Below the pieces are notes generated by a model. It did no database searches and was not told the origin of the DNA. It worked only from the letters and a program-made list of their open reading frames with translations. DNA of 64,000 nucleotides from contig JAEWMJ010000034.1 in assembly GCA_023393165.1 (NCBI GenBank), positions 79,469 to 143,468 on the forward strand, given 5' to 3'. The translations under genes and the position numbers were made by a program. Below, piece after piece: positions 48,122-56,496 of the stretch (position 1 is the stretch's first letter; every line of letters begins with the position of its first letter). This DNA comes from Bacillota bacterium (GTDB lineage: Bacteria; Bacillota; Clostridia; Christensenellales; Christensenellaceae).

Positions 48122-49767
48122 TCGGTTATCTTTGCAAATACTCCCCCATAGAACTCTTTCCCGGATTCGGGGAATCTCCCCGGCTGATTGCGCCCGCCCC
48201 TTCGGGCGCGCAGGACGCCGCCGTGCATCCCAACCTTTGCAGCTATGCCAAAACGGCTTACCTGTACTGTGCGGAAAACCGCATTTCAGAGATCGTCTTT
48301 ACCAACTGCTGCGATTCTATGAAACGGATATCCGATATTATGAAAGAATCCGCATCATTTCGATTCATGCTCAATCTCCCCCGCGTGCAGTCGGAAGATT
48401 CCGTCCGCCTTTTTGCCCGGGAGCTTTTGGATTTCATACAAAAATACGAGGCTTATACCGGCCGGAAGTTCGATACTGCCGCATTCAGGCAGGCCGTCCG
48501 GGAAGCATCCGTAAAAGAAGCCGAATCATCCGATTATGTTGCCGTGCTGGGGGCGCGTCTGCCCGAAGAACTCCTTTTGGCGGCGCGGAAAAGCTGTACG
48601 CTTCCTATCCGCGATCTCACCTGCACGGGACAGCGGCGCCGTTTCGGCGCTCTTCCGGATACGGAAGACCTTATGGAACTTCTGGAATGGTACGCCGGCG
48701 AACTGCTGGGCCAGCCCCCCTGTATGCGGATGCAGGATATCTCCGCCCGGAAGGGATTTTACGAAGACCAGCATTTGAAAGGGATCATCTACCATACCAT
48801 CAAGTTCTGCGATTACTACGGGTTTGAATACGCCTTCCTGAAAAAACATTCGCATTTTCCCATACTCAAACTGGAAACGGATTACGCCGACGCAGGAGGC
48901 GGACAGATAAGGACCCGGCTGGAAGCGTTCTGGGAATCCCTCGGCCTGCTTGCGGAACCCGGGGAATCCACCCGGCCTAAAGCTGCCGCAAAAGCCGCTT
49001 TTTTTGCCGGGATTGATTCCGGTTCCACTTCGACCGACGCCGTTCTGCTGGATGCGGATCTCAATATCGTTGCGTACAGCATTTTTCCCACCGGCGGACG
49101 TGCGATCGACGGCGCCACGGCTGCGCTGGACAACGTACTCCAAAAGGCAGGCATCAGCCGGGACGAGATTGCAAACATCGTCGCCACCGGCTACGGCCGG
49201 AACGCGGTCGAAATGGGGAGCAACCCCGTAACCGAAATCACCTGCCACGCAAAAGGCGCGTTCCATTTGGACCCGTCCGTACGTACCATCATTGATATCG
49301 GCGGGCAGGACAGTAAAATAATAAAGCTGGACAACCATGGAAACATCATTGATTTTTCCATGAACGACAAATGCGCGGCCGGAACCGGAAGGTTTCTTGA
49401 AATGATGGCGTCCACCCTTGGAATGGATCTGACGGATTTTGCCTCAACGGGCCTCCATTGGAACGAAGACATAAAGATTTCCAGCATGTGCAGCGTGTTT
49501 GCGGAATCCGAGGTAATATCCCTGATTGCGCAAAACAAGGCAAGGCCGGATATTGTGCACGGTATCAACCAGTCCATTACGGCCAGGATATACGCCATGA
49601 TCGCGCGGCTGAATTGCACGCCGGTCTATATGATGACCGGCGGCGTAGCAAAAAACAAAGGCGTTGTATTAGAACTGTCCAAAAAACTTGGATGTGATAT
49701 CATAATGGGCAGCGAGCCCCAGATTTGCGGGGCTTTGGGCGCGGCCCTGATAGCGGCGGGTAAATAG
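48118..49767 (+). CDS. Fusion: dehydratase-like domain + activator ATPase (BadF/BadG/BcrA/HgdC type)
   Basis: 549 residues. Residues 1-285 are a second HgdB-like domain with its own Cys: NLCSYAKTAYLY (about 39), VFTNCCDSMKR (about 60), TIKFCDYYGFEYAF (about 227) and LETDYADAGGGQIRTRLEAF. Residues about 298-549 form an ASKHA ATPase: FAGIDSGSTSTDAVLLD, IIDIGGQDSKIIKLD, MNDKCAAGTGRFLEMMA with the dimer-bridging [4Fe-4S] Cys, SSMCSVFAESEVISLI with the second Cys, and MTGGVAKNKGVVLEL. This activator normally is a separate protein that injects an electron driven by ATP hydrolysis. Fusion makes the pair stoichiometric. Coupled to the upstream dehydratase-like gene. Substrate unknown. Confidence 0.82.
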   Translation: MIGYLCKYSPIELFPGFGESPRLIAPAPSGAQDAAVHPNLCSYAKTAYLYCAENRISEIVFTNCCDSMKRISDIMKESASFRFMLNLPRVQSEDSVRLFARELLDFIQKYEAYTGRKFDTAAFRQAVREASVKEAESSDYVAVLGARLPEELLLAARKSCTLPIRDLTCTGQRRRFGALPDTEDLMELLEWYAGELLGQPPCMRMQDISARKGFYEDQHLKGIIYHTIKFCDYYGFEYAFLKKHSHFPILKLETDYADAGGGQIRTRLEAFWESLGLLAEPGESTRPKAAAKAAFFAGIDSGSTSTDAVLLDADLNIVAYSIFPTGGRAIDGATAALDNVLQKAGISRDEIANIVATGYGRNAVEMGSNPVTEITCHAKGAFHLDPSVRTIIDIGGQDSKIIKLDNHGNIIDFSMNDKCAAGTGRFLEMMASTLGMDLTDFASTGLHWNEDIKISSMCSVFAESEVISLIAQNKARPDIVHGINQSITARIYAMIARLNCTPVYMMTGGVAKNKGVVLELSKKLGCDIIMGSEPQICGALGAALIAAGK

Positions 49768-49774
49768 GGCCGGA

Positions 49775-49855
49775 TCAGACTGCCGCAAGCGGCTGCGCAA
49801 GCATGGTTACAAGCAATATGGCTAAAACTATCAATATCATACCGAATATTTTCAT
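49775..49855 (-). CDS. 26-residue hydrophobic peptide (small membrane protein candidate)
   Basis: ATG 49855 to TGA 49775. The sequence has a Lys at position 2 and a continuous hydrophobic helix of about 18 residues (FGMILIVLAILLVTMLAQ) and ends PLAAV. AGAGGAAATC is placed as ribosome binding site. Its stop lies 7 bp after the stop of the dehydratase fusion gene, which it faces. It resembles small membrane peptides or type I toxin-like peptides, but there is no repeat or antisense RNA evidence. Too short to be sure from the sequence. Confidence 0.4.
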   Translation of the reverse strand: MKIFGMILIVLAILLVTMLAQPLAAV

Positions 49856-49947
49856 GATTTCCTCTTACCAAATATTACAGAATCCATCATTATTTTATCT
49901 TTTTTTTGATGAAATGTATAGGCCGAAATGCTTTTTCATAATAAAAG

Positions 49948-49975
49948 AAAAAAAAGCCGAAATGGCTTTTTTTTT
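49948..49975. terminator. Bidirectional terminator
   Basis: AAAAAAAAGCC - GAAAT - GGCTTTTTTTTT; it can end the pyrBI transcript (minus) and read-through from the dehydratase genes (plus). Confidence 0.85.
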
Positions 49976-50023
49976 AAAATTGAATTATGTTAAGGTTTAA
50001 AATTAATTTATATAAACTGCGAA

Positions 50024-50094
50024 GGCCGCCGAAAGCCCCTCTACCCCACCCCAAAAATCTTCGATTTTTCGGGTAGTTGGGGTTATCAGCGGTC
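50024..50094. repeat. R1 element, 71-bp copy with internal hairpin
   Basis: Ends GGCCGCCGAAAGCCCC and GGGGTTATCAGCGGTC match R1 termini. The centre is a short hairpin AAAAATC - TTC - GATTTTT. It sits directly 3' of pyrI on the minus strand. Confidence 0.75.
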
Positions 50095-50100
50095 TGTAGC

Positions 50101-50532
50101 TCAGCCTTTCAGCTGATCGAATTCCTGCTCGCAATACACGCACCTGTACAGTTTTTTCTTTTCATCCACCAAACGGAACTCATGCACAAGTTCCTGCTCG
50201 GTGGCGGTGATGCATCTGGGATTTTTACACTTGATGATGCCAACCACCCGCTTCGGAAGAGACAGCTTTTTCTTTTCGATTATTTTTCCGTTGTCTATGA
50301 TGTTCACGGAGATATTCTGATCGATGAATCCCAGGGCATCCAGATCGGCGTCTATTACGTCTTCAATCTTTATGATATCTTTTTTACCCATTTTATTGGA
50401 TTTTACGCTTTTGATAATGGCGACCGAACAATCCAGTTCGCCCAGGTTCAGGTAGTGGTATATATCCATGCTTTTTCCGGCCTGGATATGGTCCAGCACT
50501 ACCCCGCGCTGTATGCTGTCAACACTTAACAT
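50101..50532 (-). CDS. pyrI: Aspartate carbamoyltransferase regulatory subunit
   Basis: 143 residues. N-terminal allosteric domain MLSVDSIQRGVVLDHIQAGKS with the nucleotide-binding Lys/His region and NIISPES-type equivalents replaced by LPKRVVGIIKC. The C-terminal zinc site is CKNPRC (about 108) and CVYCEQEF (about 134), four Cys as in enteric PyrI. It controls PyrB by CTP/ATP. Starts 1 bp after the pyrB stop, ribosome binding site GGGGGTG inside pyrB. Separate PyrI is common in Clostridia and absent from Bacillus. Confidence 0.95.
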   Translation of the reverse strand: MLSVDSIQRGVVLDHIQAGKSMDIYHYLNLGELDCSVAIIKSVKSNKMGKKDIIKIEDVIDADLDALGFIDQNISVNIIDNGKIIEKKKLSLPKRVVGIIKCKNPRCITATEQELVHEFRLVDEKKKLYRCVYCEQEFDQLKG

Positions 50533-50533
50533 T

Positions 50534-51445
50534 TTATTTCACCCCCAACAACCTTAAAATCAGAGCCATCCGGATATACTTTCCGTACAGCGCCTGTTTG
50601 AAATATACTGCGCGTTTATCCGGATCCACCTCGACGGATATCTCATTTACGCGCGGCAGCGGATGCATGACGATCATGTCTTCCTTTGCCATATCCATTT
50701 TGCGCTTGTCCAGAATATAGCTGTCTTTCAAACGCAGATATTCTTCTTCATTAAAAAACCGTTCCCGCTGTACTCTTGTCATATACAGCACGTCCAGCGT
50801 TCCGATTACTTCTTCCAGCTTTTCTACCTGAATGTAGGAGCCGCCTTTTTCCAGAATGTCTTCCTTTACATACATGGGCACCTTTAATTCATTAGGCGAT
50901 ATCAGTACAAACCGTATTCCCGCATGCCTGGACAGCGCGCGGATCAGGGAATGCACCGTTCTGCCGAATTTCAGGTCTCCGCAGAACCCGACGGTCAGGT
51001 TATCCAGCCTGCCTTTTAATACGCTCATTGTCAGGAGGTCGGTCAAGGTCTGGGTAGGATGCTGATGGCCGCCGTCCCCGGCGTTGATGATCGGGATGCT
51101 GAGGTTCCTTGCCGCCACAAGCGCGGAGCCTTCTTTTGGATGACGCATGGCAATGATATCCGCGTAGCATTCAACCGTCCGCACCGTGTCCGATACGCTT
51201 TCGCCCTTGGCGGCCGAACTCGAATCGGCGGTGGAAAATCCGATCACGCTTCCGCCCAATTCGATCATGGCAGCCTCGAAGGAAAGGCGTGTCCGGGTTG
51301 ATGGCTCAAAAAAAAGCGTTGCCAATTTTTTTCTTCGGCACGCTTCACTGTACTGGTCAGGATTTACAATGATATCTTTTGCAAGATCGATCAATTCCTG
51401 CTCTTCTTCAAGAGAGATATCTGCAATATCAATCAGGTTCTTCAT
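50534..51445 (-). CDS. pyrB: Aspartate carbamoyltransferase catalytic subunit
   Basis: 303 residues from ATG 51445 (MKNLIDIADISLEE) behind GGAGGAGTAC; an upstream ATG at 51499 was rejected. Carbamoyl phosphate site FEPSTRTRLSFEAAM (about 49-63), catalytic Lys loop SSAAKGESVSDTVR (about 77-90), the HPTQ box GGHQHPTQTLTDL (about 130) and aspartate site MHPLPRVNEI (about 262). It forms N-carbamoyl-aspartate, first committed step of pyrimidine synthesis, in a complex with PyrI. No PyrR-binding attenuator is evident in the 114-bp divergent gap. Confidence 0.97.
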   Translation of the reverse strand: MKNLIDIADISLEEEQELIDLAKDIIVNPDQYSEACRRKKLATLFFEPSTRTRLSFEAAMIELGGSVIGFSTADSSSAAKGESVSDTVRTVECYADIIAMRHPKEGSALVAARNLSIPIINAGDGGHQHPTQTLTDLLTMSVLKGRLDNLTVGFCGDLKFGRTVHSLIRALSRHAGIRFVLISPNELKVPMYVKEDILEKGGSYIQVEKLEEVIGTLDVLYMTRVQRERFFNEEEYLRLKDSYILDKRKMDMAKEDMIVMHPLPRVNEISVEVDPDKRAVYFKQALYGKYIRMALILRLLGVK

Positions 51446-51559
51446 GTACTCCTCCTGTAATTTTCTTTTTATTATACTATAGAGGCGTTTTATTGACAAG
51501 CATAAACTGTACTAGTAGAATATAACTATCTAAAAAATACCTGAAAGTGAATTTTATAT

Positions 51560-52960
51560 ATGTACATAAAAAATGCTGATCAGCTTTTGAACGTATACGC
51601 AAACATGACGTTCGGCATCAATCCTGTGTACCATGAACTCGTTGCCGATCTTGGTAGTTTTGATATTCAAAAGCGTACGGATGCTTTGATCATTTTACGG
51701 CATCTTTTAGATTCAGGGGAAATCCCCTCCCCCATAAGAGGAAACGGCACCAACAACCATGTGCAAACCTGGTACTCCTTTTCACCGTATACACCGACAA
51801 TGGCCATATGGATGGCTTTTATGAGCGGACTTGCGGCCGTGGGCATTGCGGACCATGATTCGGTTGGCGGCGCGCCCGAATTTATCCGCGCGGGCGAAAT
51901 CATGCGCATTGCAACAACCGTGGGAACGGAGATACGGGTAAATTTTATGGGCACGCCCATGAACGGCAGGCTCCTCAATAATCCCGACGAACCTGCGGTC
52001 GCTTATATGGCGGTGTACGGGATCCCGCACAGCCAGATTGAAAAGCTGGATGAGCTCCTGCTTGCTGATATCCGGCACAGCCGGAACGTACGCACCGCGG
52101 TGGAAACGTGGAACGCGCGCTCCATACTTCCCGACCGGGATACCCGCCCTGATTTTTGGAATGAAGTGGTGGATTATTCCCTGTACTGTTTCGGGAACGG
52201 GGAAATCACCAAAAACCGCAACTATATGAGCGGATCCGTAACCGAACGGCACATTCTTTTTGCCATTGTCAAGAGGCTTGTGAACAAATACGGCAGGGGC
52301 GAACATTTGATCCGTTATATCCGGGACAAACTGCAAATTCCGCTGGATGAAGAATCGAACAAGCTGCTGATGGACGCGGAATTTCCGCAGTATGAATTCG
52401 ATCTTTTAAATATTTTGGAAGGGCATTTTATTCCGAAAATCTATCAGCCCAGCTTTGGAGACAAAGAACTCCCGCCGGATTCGCTTCCGGCTGCGGAAGT
52501 GATCAAAAAAGTGAAATCTTTGGGGTGCATTCCAAGCTACCGTTACCTGGGCGACGCGGGTGGATCCCCCGCCGGAAAGGCCCAAAAGTTTGAAGACGAT
52601 TATTTGGACGAACTTTTTCCGCTTTTAAAAGACCTGGGTTTTGAAGCCGTTGATTATATGCCAACCCGCAACACAAGGGAGCAGCTTGAGCGGGTGACCG
52701 CTTTATGCGAACAATACGGTTTCATCCAAATCAGCGGAGAGTACATCAATCAGCCCAGGCAAGGATTTGTTTGTGAGGAACTCAGGGAACCGATGTTTGC
52801 GCACCTCTCCGATACAAGCTGGGTGCTCGTCGGGCATGAAATGGCCGCTTCGGATAACATCCAGAACGGCATTTGTTCAGCCAAAACGAAGAGGGCTTTT
52901 CCCGATTTAAAAAAGCGTATCGCACATTTTAAGGAGATTGGGCTGAAATACAGAAAATAA
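51560..52960 (+). CDS. PHP-domain-like phosphoesterase homologue
   Basis: 466 residues. The PHP fold is suggested by SGLAAVGIADHDSVGGAPEFIRAGE (split around 89-113, motif II with D-H-D), by TVGTEIRVNF (motif III) and late by a C-terminal metal region (DAGGSPAGKAQKFEDDYLDEL; GHEMAASDNIQNG). Motif I, normally H-x-H, reads NHVQTWYSFSPYTP (about 65-78), so the second His is Gln, which may change metal binding. PHP proteins hydrolyse phosphates or nucleic acid ends. Long for a lone PHP (usually 250-300); the middle part (about 150-270) is helical and unrecognised. The ribosome binding site is weak. It is divergent from pyrBI. Confidence 0.7.
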   Translation: MYIKNADQLLNVYANMTFGINPVYHELVADLGSFDIQKRTDALIILRHLLDSGEIPSPIRGNGTNNHVQTWYSFSPYTPTMAIWMAFMSGLAAVGIADHDSVGGAPEFIRAGEIMRIATTVGTEIRVNFMGTPMNGRLLNNPDEPAVAYMAVYGIPHSQIEKLDELLLADIRHSRNVRTAVETWNARSILPDRDTRPDFWNEVVDYSLYCFGNGEITKNRNYMSGSVTERHILFAIVKRLVNKYGRGEHLIRYIRDKLQIPLDEESNKLLMDAEFPQYEFDLLNILEGHFIPKIYQPSFGDKELPPDSLPAAEVIKKVKSLGCIPSYRYLGDAGGSPAGKAQKFEDDYLDELFPLLKDLGFEAVDYMPTRNTREQLERVTALCEQYGFIQISGEYINQPRQGFVCEELREPMFAHLSDTSWVLVGHEMAASDNIQNGICSAKTKRAFPDLKKRIAHFKEIGLKYRK

Positions 52961-53118
52961 ACCAAGAATAACCGCTTTATTATACAGTTTTTGGTCTTAT
53001 CCGATGATATTCGGCAGATTAGGCTGTTAATTTTAAATCAAATAAACAACAGAATTATTGACAAAATTCAAATTTACTGTAAAATAATATCAGCGATATT
53101 GAAGGAGATTTATTGTAA

Positions 53119-53382
53119 ATGGCATTGTTGGTTCTTCCAATTGTATCTCTGGTATTATATCTGATAGGATTCTTTTCTCCGGTTCTGGTAATATACATGG
53201 CTGTTGCGGGATTGATAACAGCCGTAGTTTCATATAAAAGATGCGCCCGTATTGCAGGCGACTCAGTATCAAATTTCAGCAAATATTTTTCCATGGTCCT
53301 GATTGTTGTGGGAGTAGTCTTAATACTCTGTATTGTTCTGTCCGTATTCGCAATCGGCCCAATGCTTTCATCGATTATTTAG
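53119..53382 (+). CDS. Small integral membrane protein, 87 aa
   Basis: Three hydrophobic segments: LVLPIVSLVLYLIGFF, LVIYMAVAGLITAVVSY and MVLIVVGVVLILCIVLSVFAIGPML. Positive residues (KRCAR) lie between the second and third. AAGGAGATTT is 11 nt before the ATG. No family recognised with confidence; similar to DUF4190-like tiny membrane proteins encoded further downstream. A 160-bp gap separates it from the next gene, with no clear terminator. Confidence 0.6.
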   Translation: MALLVLPIVSLVLYLIGFFSPVLVIYMAVAGLITAVVSYKRCARIAGDSVSNFSKYFSMVLIVVGVVLILCIVLSVFAIGPMLSSII

Positions 53383-53547
53383 TCCACAGTGAAGACGTCC
53401 GCATTGCCGGACTTACAATAAAAAATATAAATGCGCGACTGGCTGCATAATCCGGCGTTGATCCGCATAATTTCAAACGGGGCCTATTGGGTTATAAAAT
53501 ATTTATAATATTTTATTTCTCAATAAATCGGAAAGGAGGATATGAAT

Positions 53548-53838
53548 ATGACAGCTCTCCTTATTGCTATTATTGCTATCATCTGCGACGTTCTCGGTTT
53601 TGTGGTTCCCGGATTTGGCCTCTGGTTCTGGATAGCCGGTTTTGTACTGTCCATTATCGCTTTCGTTATGGGCAGGAACGCCGTAAAAGCCGATCCTGGC
53701 AACGGCAAAGCAAAAGCAGGAAAAATACTCGGGCTGATATTTATGATCATTGGCATCGTATTTATCGTTCTTGGTATTCTTGCTCTGACCTTGTTCATCG
53801 GCGGACTGGCATTTTTAGGTTCAGCTCTAGGTTCCTGA
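53548..53838 (+). CDS. DUF4190-like small membrane protein, 96 aa
   Basis: Two in-frame ATGs (53542 and 53548); the second is 8 nt from AAAGGAGG and is preferred. The protein has two hydrophobic halves, LLIAIIAIICDVLGFVVPGFGLWFWIAGFVLSIIAFVMG and GKILGLIFMIIGIVFIVLGILALTLF, joined by a basic turn RNAVKADPGNGKAKAG, like duplicated DUF4190 hairpins. Function unknown; it has its own terminator (53844-53867). Confidence 0.65.
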   Translation: MTALLIAIIAIICDVLGFVVPGFGLWFWIAGFVLSIIAFVMGRNAVKADPGNGKAKAGKILGLIFMIIGIVFIVLGILALTLFIGGLAFLGSALGS

Positions 53839-53843
53839 AAAAC

Positions 53844-53867
53844 AAAAACAGCCGAAAGGCTGTTTTT
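53844..53867 (+). terminator. Terminator of the first DUF4190-like gene
   Basis: AAAAACAGCC - GAAA - GGCTGTTTTT. Confidence 0.85.
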
Positions 53868-53966
53868 ACGGATGTTGCAAACCTATATGCTCCTGCGGCC
53901 ATGCATTATGAATACAGGATTTGTTTAATATATAATAATTTTAAATAAAGAAAGGAGGTAAATTAA

Positions 53967-54224
53967 ATGAAAGCTTTATCTATAGTTGGTCTCATTCTTG
54001 GTATTTTAAGCGTTATTTTGGCTTTAGTACTTGCTATGTTTGGCTTATGGTTTATCGCTCTGATATTTGGCATAGTTGCAATCGTATTTGCTATTATGAC
54101 AATCAAAGCCAAAAAAGGAATGGGAATTGCTTCTATTATCCTGGGCGCAATAGGTATACTTTTATCTTTCTTGTTTGGCTTTGTATTCACAACTCTTTTT
54201 ACTATCGCTTCACTGTTAGGATAA
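53967..54224 (+). CDS. DUF4190-like small membrane protein, 85 aa
   Basis: Three hydrophobic segments: LSIVGLILGILSVILALVLAMFGLWFIALIFGIVAIVFAIM and GIASIILGAIGILLSFLFGFVFTTLF, with the basic turn KAKKGMG between. Same architecture as the preceding gene, probably an older duplication. AAGGAGGTAAATTAA precedes the ATG. Followed by a bidirectional terminator. Function unknown. Confidence 0.65.
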   Translation: MKALSIVGLILGILSVILALVLAMFGLWFIALIFGIVAIVFAIMTIKAKKGMGIASIILGAIGILLSFLFGFVFTTLFTIASLLG

Positions 54225-54259
54225 AAAACAGCAGACAAGGGGTTAAAATCAAGGAAACG

Positions 54260-54286
54260 AAAAAACAGCCTTGCGGCTGTTTTTTT
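54260..54286. terminator. Bidirectional terminator
   Basis: AAAAACAGCC - TTGC - GGCTGTTTTTTT between the last small membrane gene (+) and the aminopeptidase gene (-). Confidence 0.85.
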
Positions 54287-54289
54287 ACA

Positions 54290-55405
54290 TTATTTTAAAT
54301 TCTCGGGATTCAGGCATTCAAGTTCTTTTTTGATAAAGCGCCCGTCCTTGCGGACCAGTTCGCCGTCAAACCAGATCTCTCCCCCGCCGTATTCGGGCGT
54401 CTGAATGAGCACCATATCCCAGTGTACCGCGCTCCTGTTCCCGTTGTCCGCGTCGTCGTAACTATTTCCCGGGGTGAAATGTATGGAGCCCGAGATCTTT
54501 TCGTCAAACAGGATGTCGCTCATGGGTTTTGTGATATAGGGGTTTACGCCCAGCGAGAACTCGCCTATCCGGCGCGCGCCTTCGTCTGCGTCCAGTATTT
54601 TATTCAAACGCGCGGTATCGTTTGCTGTGGCCTCCGTAATCACGCCGTTTTTAAGCGTCAGGCTGATATTTTCAAATTTAAACCCCTGGGAAATGGAAGG
54701 CGTATTGAACGTGATCTTACCGTTTGCGGAATCCAGCACCGGCGCGGTATACACCTCGCCGTCCGGGATATTCATATGGCCCGCGCACTTGACCGCGCCG
54801 ATTCCTTTGACGGAAAAAGTGATATCCGTATCCTTTGCCTTCAGGTGAACGCGGTCCGTTTTATTGAATACTTTTACCAGGGAGTCCATTGCCTTGTCCA
54901 TTTTGGCGTAATCCAGATTGCATACGTTGAAATAAAAATCCTCAAAAGCGCGGGTGCTCATGCCGGCAAGCTGCGCCATGGACGGCGTCGGATAACGCAG
55001 CACCACCCATTTGGTACGCTTTAAGCGCAGTTCGTGGTGCACCTCTTTGGAATAAATGGACTGCCATAGTTCCTTTTTTTCCTGCGGCACATCCACGGAT
55101 TCGGTCACATTGTCCGAACCCCGGATGGCGATATAGGCCTGCATCGCGCGCATACGCTGCGAATCCCAGTCGGTCATGTCCCGCACCTGCTGTTCGGTCA
55201 TCCGCATCATCAATTCCCGGGAAACGGCGGGGCGGGTGGCGTCTATATACGGCAGTCCGCCCGCATCGTAAACCGCTTTTATGAGTTCTTCCACTATCAT
55301 GTCGTCCACACAGGACGTATCTATCAATACCTTCTCGCCTTTTTGCACATGGCAGGAATAATTTATAAGGTTGCAGGCAAGTTTTTTGATTCGTTCGTCA
55401 ACCAA
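54290..55405 (-). CDS. Aminopeptidase, peptidase family M29
   Basis: 371 residues, typical of AmpS/PepS (thermophilic aminopeptidase T) enzymes that use two metals to remove N-terminal residues. Landmarks: KGEKVLIDTSCVDDMIVEELIKAVYDAGG near the N-terminus, EFSLGVNPYITKPMSDILFDEKISGSIHFTPG (split around 277-310) with metal ligands Glu and His, and the C-terminal RSAVHWDMVLIQTPEYGGGEIWFDGELVRKDG (split) with His and Asp ligands. It follows potD by 14 bp and belongs to the potABCD transcript, which suggests turnover of peptides alongside polyamine uptake; this link is inference. Confidence 0.9.
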   Translation of the reverse strand: MVDERIKKLACNLINYSCHVQKGEKVLIDTSCVDDMIVEELIKAVYDAGGLPYIDATRPAVSRELMMRMTEQQVRDMTDWDSQRMRAMQAYIAIRGSDNVTESVDVPQEKKELWQSIYSKEVHHELRLKRTKWVVLRYPTPSMAQLAGMSTRAFEDFYFNVCNLDYAKMDKAMDSLVKVFNKTDRVHLKAKDTDITFSVKGIGAVKCAGHMNIPDGEVYTAPVLDSANGKITFNTPSISQGFKFENISLTLKNGVITEATANDTARLNKILDADEGARRIGEFSLGVNPYITKPMSDILFDEKISGSIHFTPGNSYDDADNGNRSAVHWDMVLIQTPEYGGGEIWFDGELVRKDGRFIKKELECLNPENLK

Positions 55406-55419
55406 TTCTAATCATCTCC

Positions 55420-56496
55420 TTAATTGGATTTCACTTTCATCCAGGCGTCTTCATATAAATGTAAATCTTCCCCCAAATATTGATAAAATTCAACATTGGA
55501 AAGCTCCTCGTCCGAGGGATTGTAGGCGTTGTTTTCCGTAAGGGAGCCGTCCATAAAGGGCAGCGCGTCCTTCTCCGGAGTGGAATATCCCGTATACGCG
55601 GAATTCTTTGCCGCGATCTCCGGTTTGCACAGGAAATCGATAAATTTCAAAGCCGCGTCGTAAACGTCGGTATCTTTCATGATGCACAGGTTATCCACAA
55701 ATATGTTTGCGCCTTCCTTGGGAAGCACATATTTTAAATCGGGATTATCCGCCATGCAGTATATGGCGTCTCCTGCGTAAACGGTTGCAAGCGCCGCGGA
55801 ATTGTTGATCATGGACATCCTGATGTCGTCCGTACCGTAGGCCAGCACCAGGGGTTTCTGCTGGATCAGAAGATCCGCCGCTTCACCGAGTTGTGATTCG
55901 TCACGCGAGTTCATGGAGTATCCCAGGTATTTCAGCGCCACGCCCATCGTATCGCGGATAGAGTCGTACATCAGTATTTTGCCCTTGTATTGTTCGTCCC
56001 ACAGCGCTCCCCAGGAATCCACGGGGCCCGACACCATCTTTGAATTATACAGGATGCCGAACGTTCCCCATGCGTAAGGAACGGTATATTCCTTGGAGCC
56101 GTCAAACAGATATTTATTCATGAAGTCTTCCACATACTTGTAGTTTTCCATCTTTGCGGTATCGATGGCTGCAAGACGGTCTTCCGCCGCCAGCCGCTCC
56201 ACCATGTATTCGGACGGAACGATCACGTCCACATCGCTGCCCTTGGTGGTGGCGACGATGTACATTTCTTCGTTGGACGGAACTGTGGTCATATTGATCT
56301 GGATATCCGGATTTTCGTTCTGAAACTCCTCGATCACACTGCTGTCTATGTAATCTCCCCAGTTCAAAAACTGCACTACCGTCTTTTGGCTGCCGCCCGC
56401 GCAGGATGTTGCGGAAAACAGAACAACGAAAATCAAAAGTATACCGGTAATTTTTTTAATCAATTCTTTTTTCTCCTTTATGAAATAATATGTCAT
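55420..56496 (-). CDS. potD: Spermidine/putrescine ABC transporter substrate-binding lipoprotein
   Basis: 358 residues from ATG 56496, overlapping potC by 4 nt. A TTG at 56463 has a better ribosome binding site (AAAGGAG, 9 nt) and starts the signal peptide LIKKITGILLIFVVLFSATSC directly, so the real start may be there. Lipobox ATSC. The PotD fold is visible as VQFLNWGDYIDSSVIEEFQNENPDI, PSEYMVERLAAEDRLAAID (about 96), VPYAWGTFGILYN (about 134) and KGKILMYDSIRDTMGVALKYLG. It delivers polyamines to PotBC outside the membrane. Confidence 0.92.
   Translation of the reverse strand: MTYYFIKEKKELIKKITGILLIFVVLFSATSCAGGSQKTVVQFLNWGDYIDSSVIEEFQNENPDIQINMTTVPSNEEMYIVATTKGSDVDVIVPSEYMVERLAAEDRLAAIDTAKMENYKYVEDFMNKYLFDGSKEYTVPYAWGTFGILYNSKMVSGPVDSWGALWDEQYKGKILMYDSIRDTMGVALKYLGYSMNSRDESQLGEAADLLIQQKPLVLAYGTDDIRMSMINNSAALATVYAGDAIYCMADNPDLKYVLPKEGANIFVDNLCIMKDTDVYDAALKFIDFLCKPEIAAKNSAYTGYSTPEKDALPFMDGSLTENNAYNPSDEELSNVEFYQYLGEDLHLYEDAWMKVKSN

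Noticed and set aside
48084..48827. 247-codon plus-strand frame rich in Arg, Gly and Ser
   Set aside because: Frame-shifted reading of the dehydratase-activator fusion gene, whose frame has clear conserved motifs.
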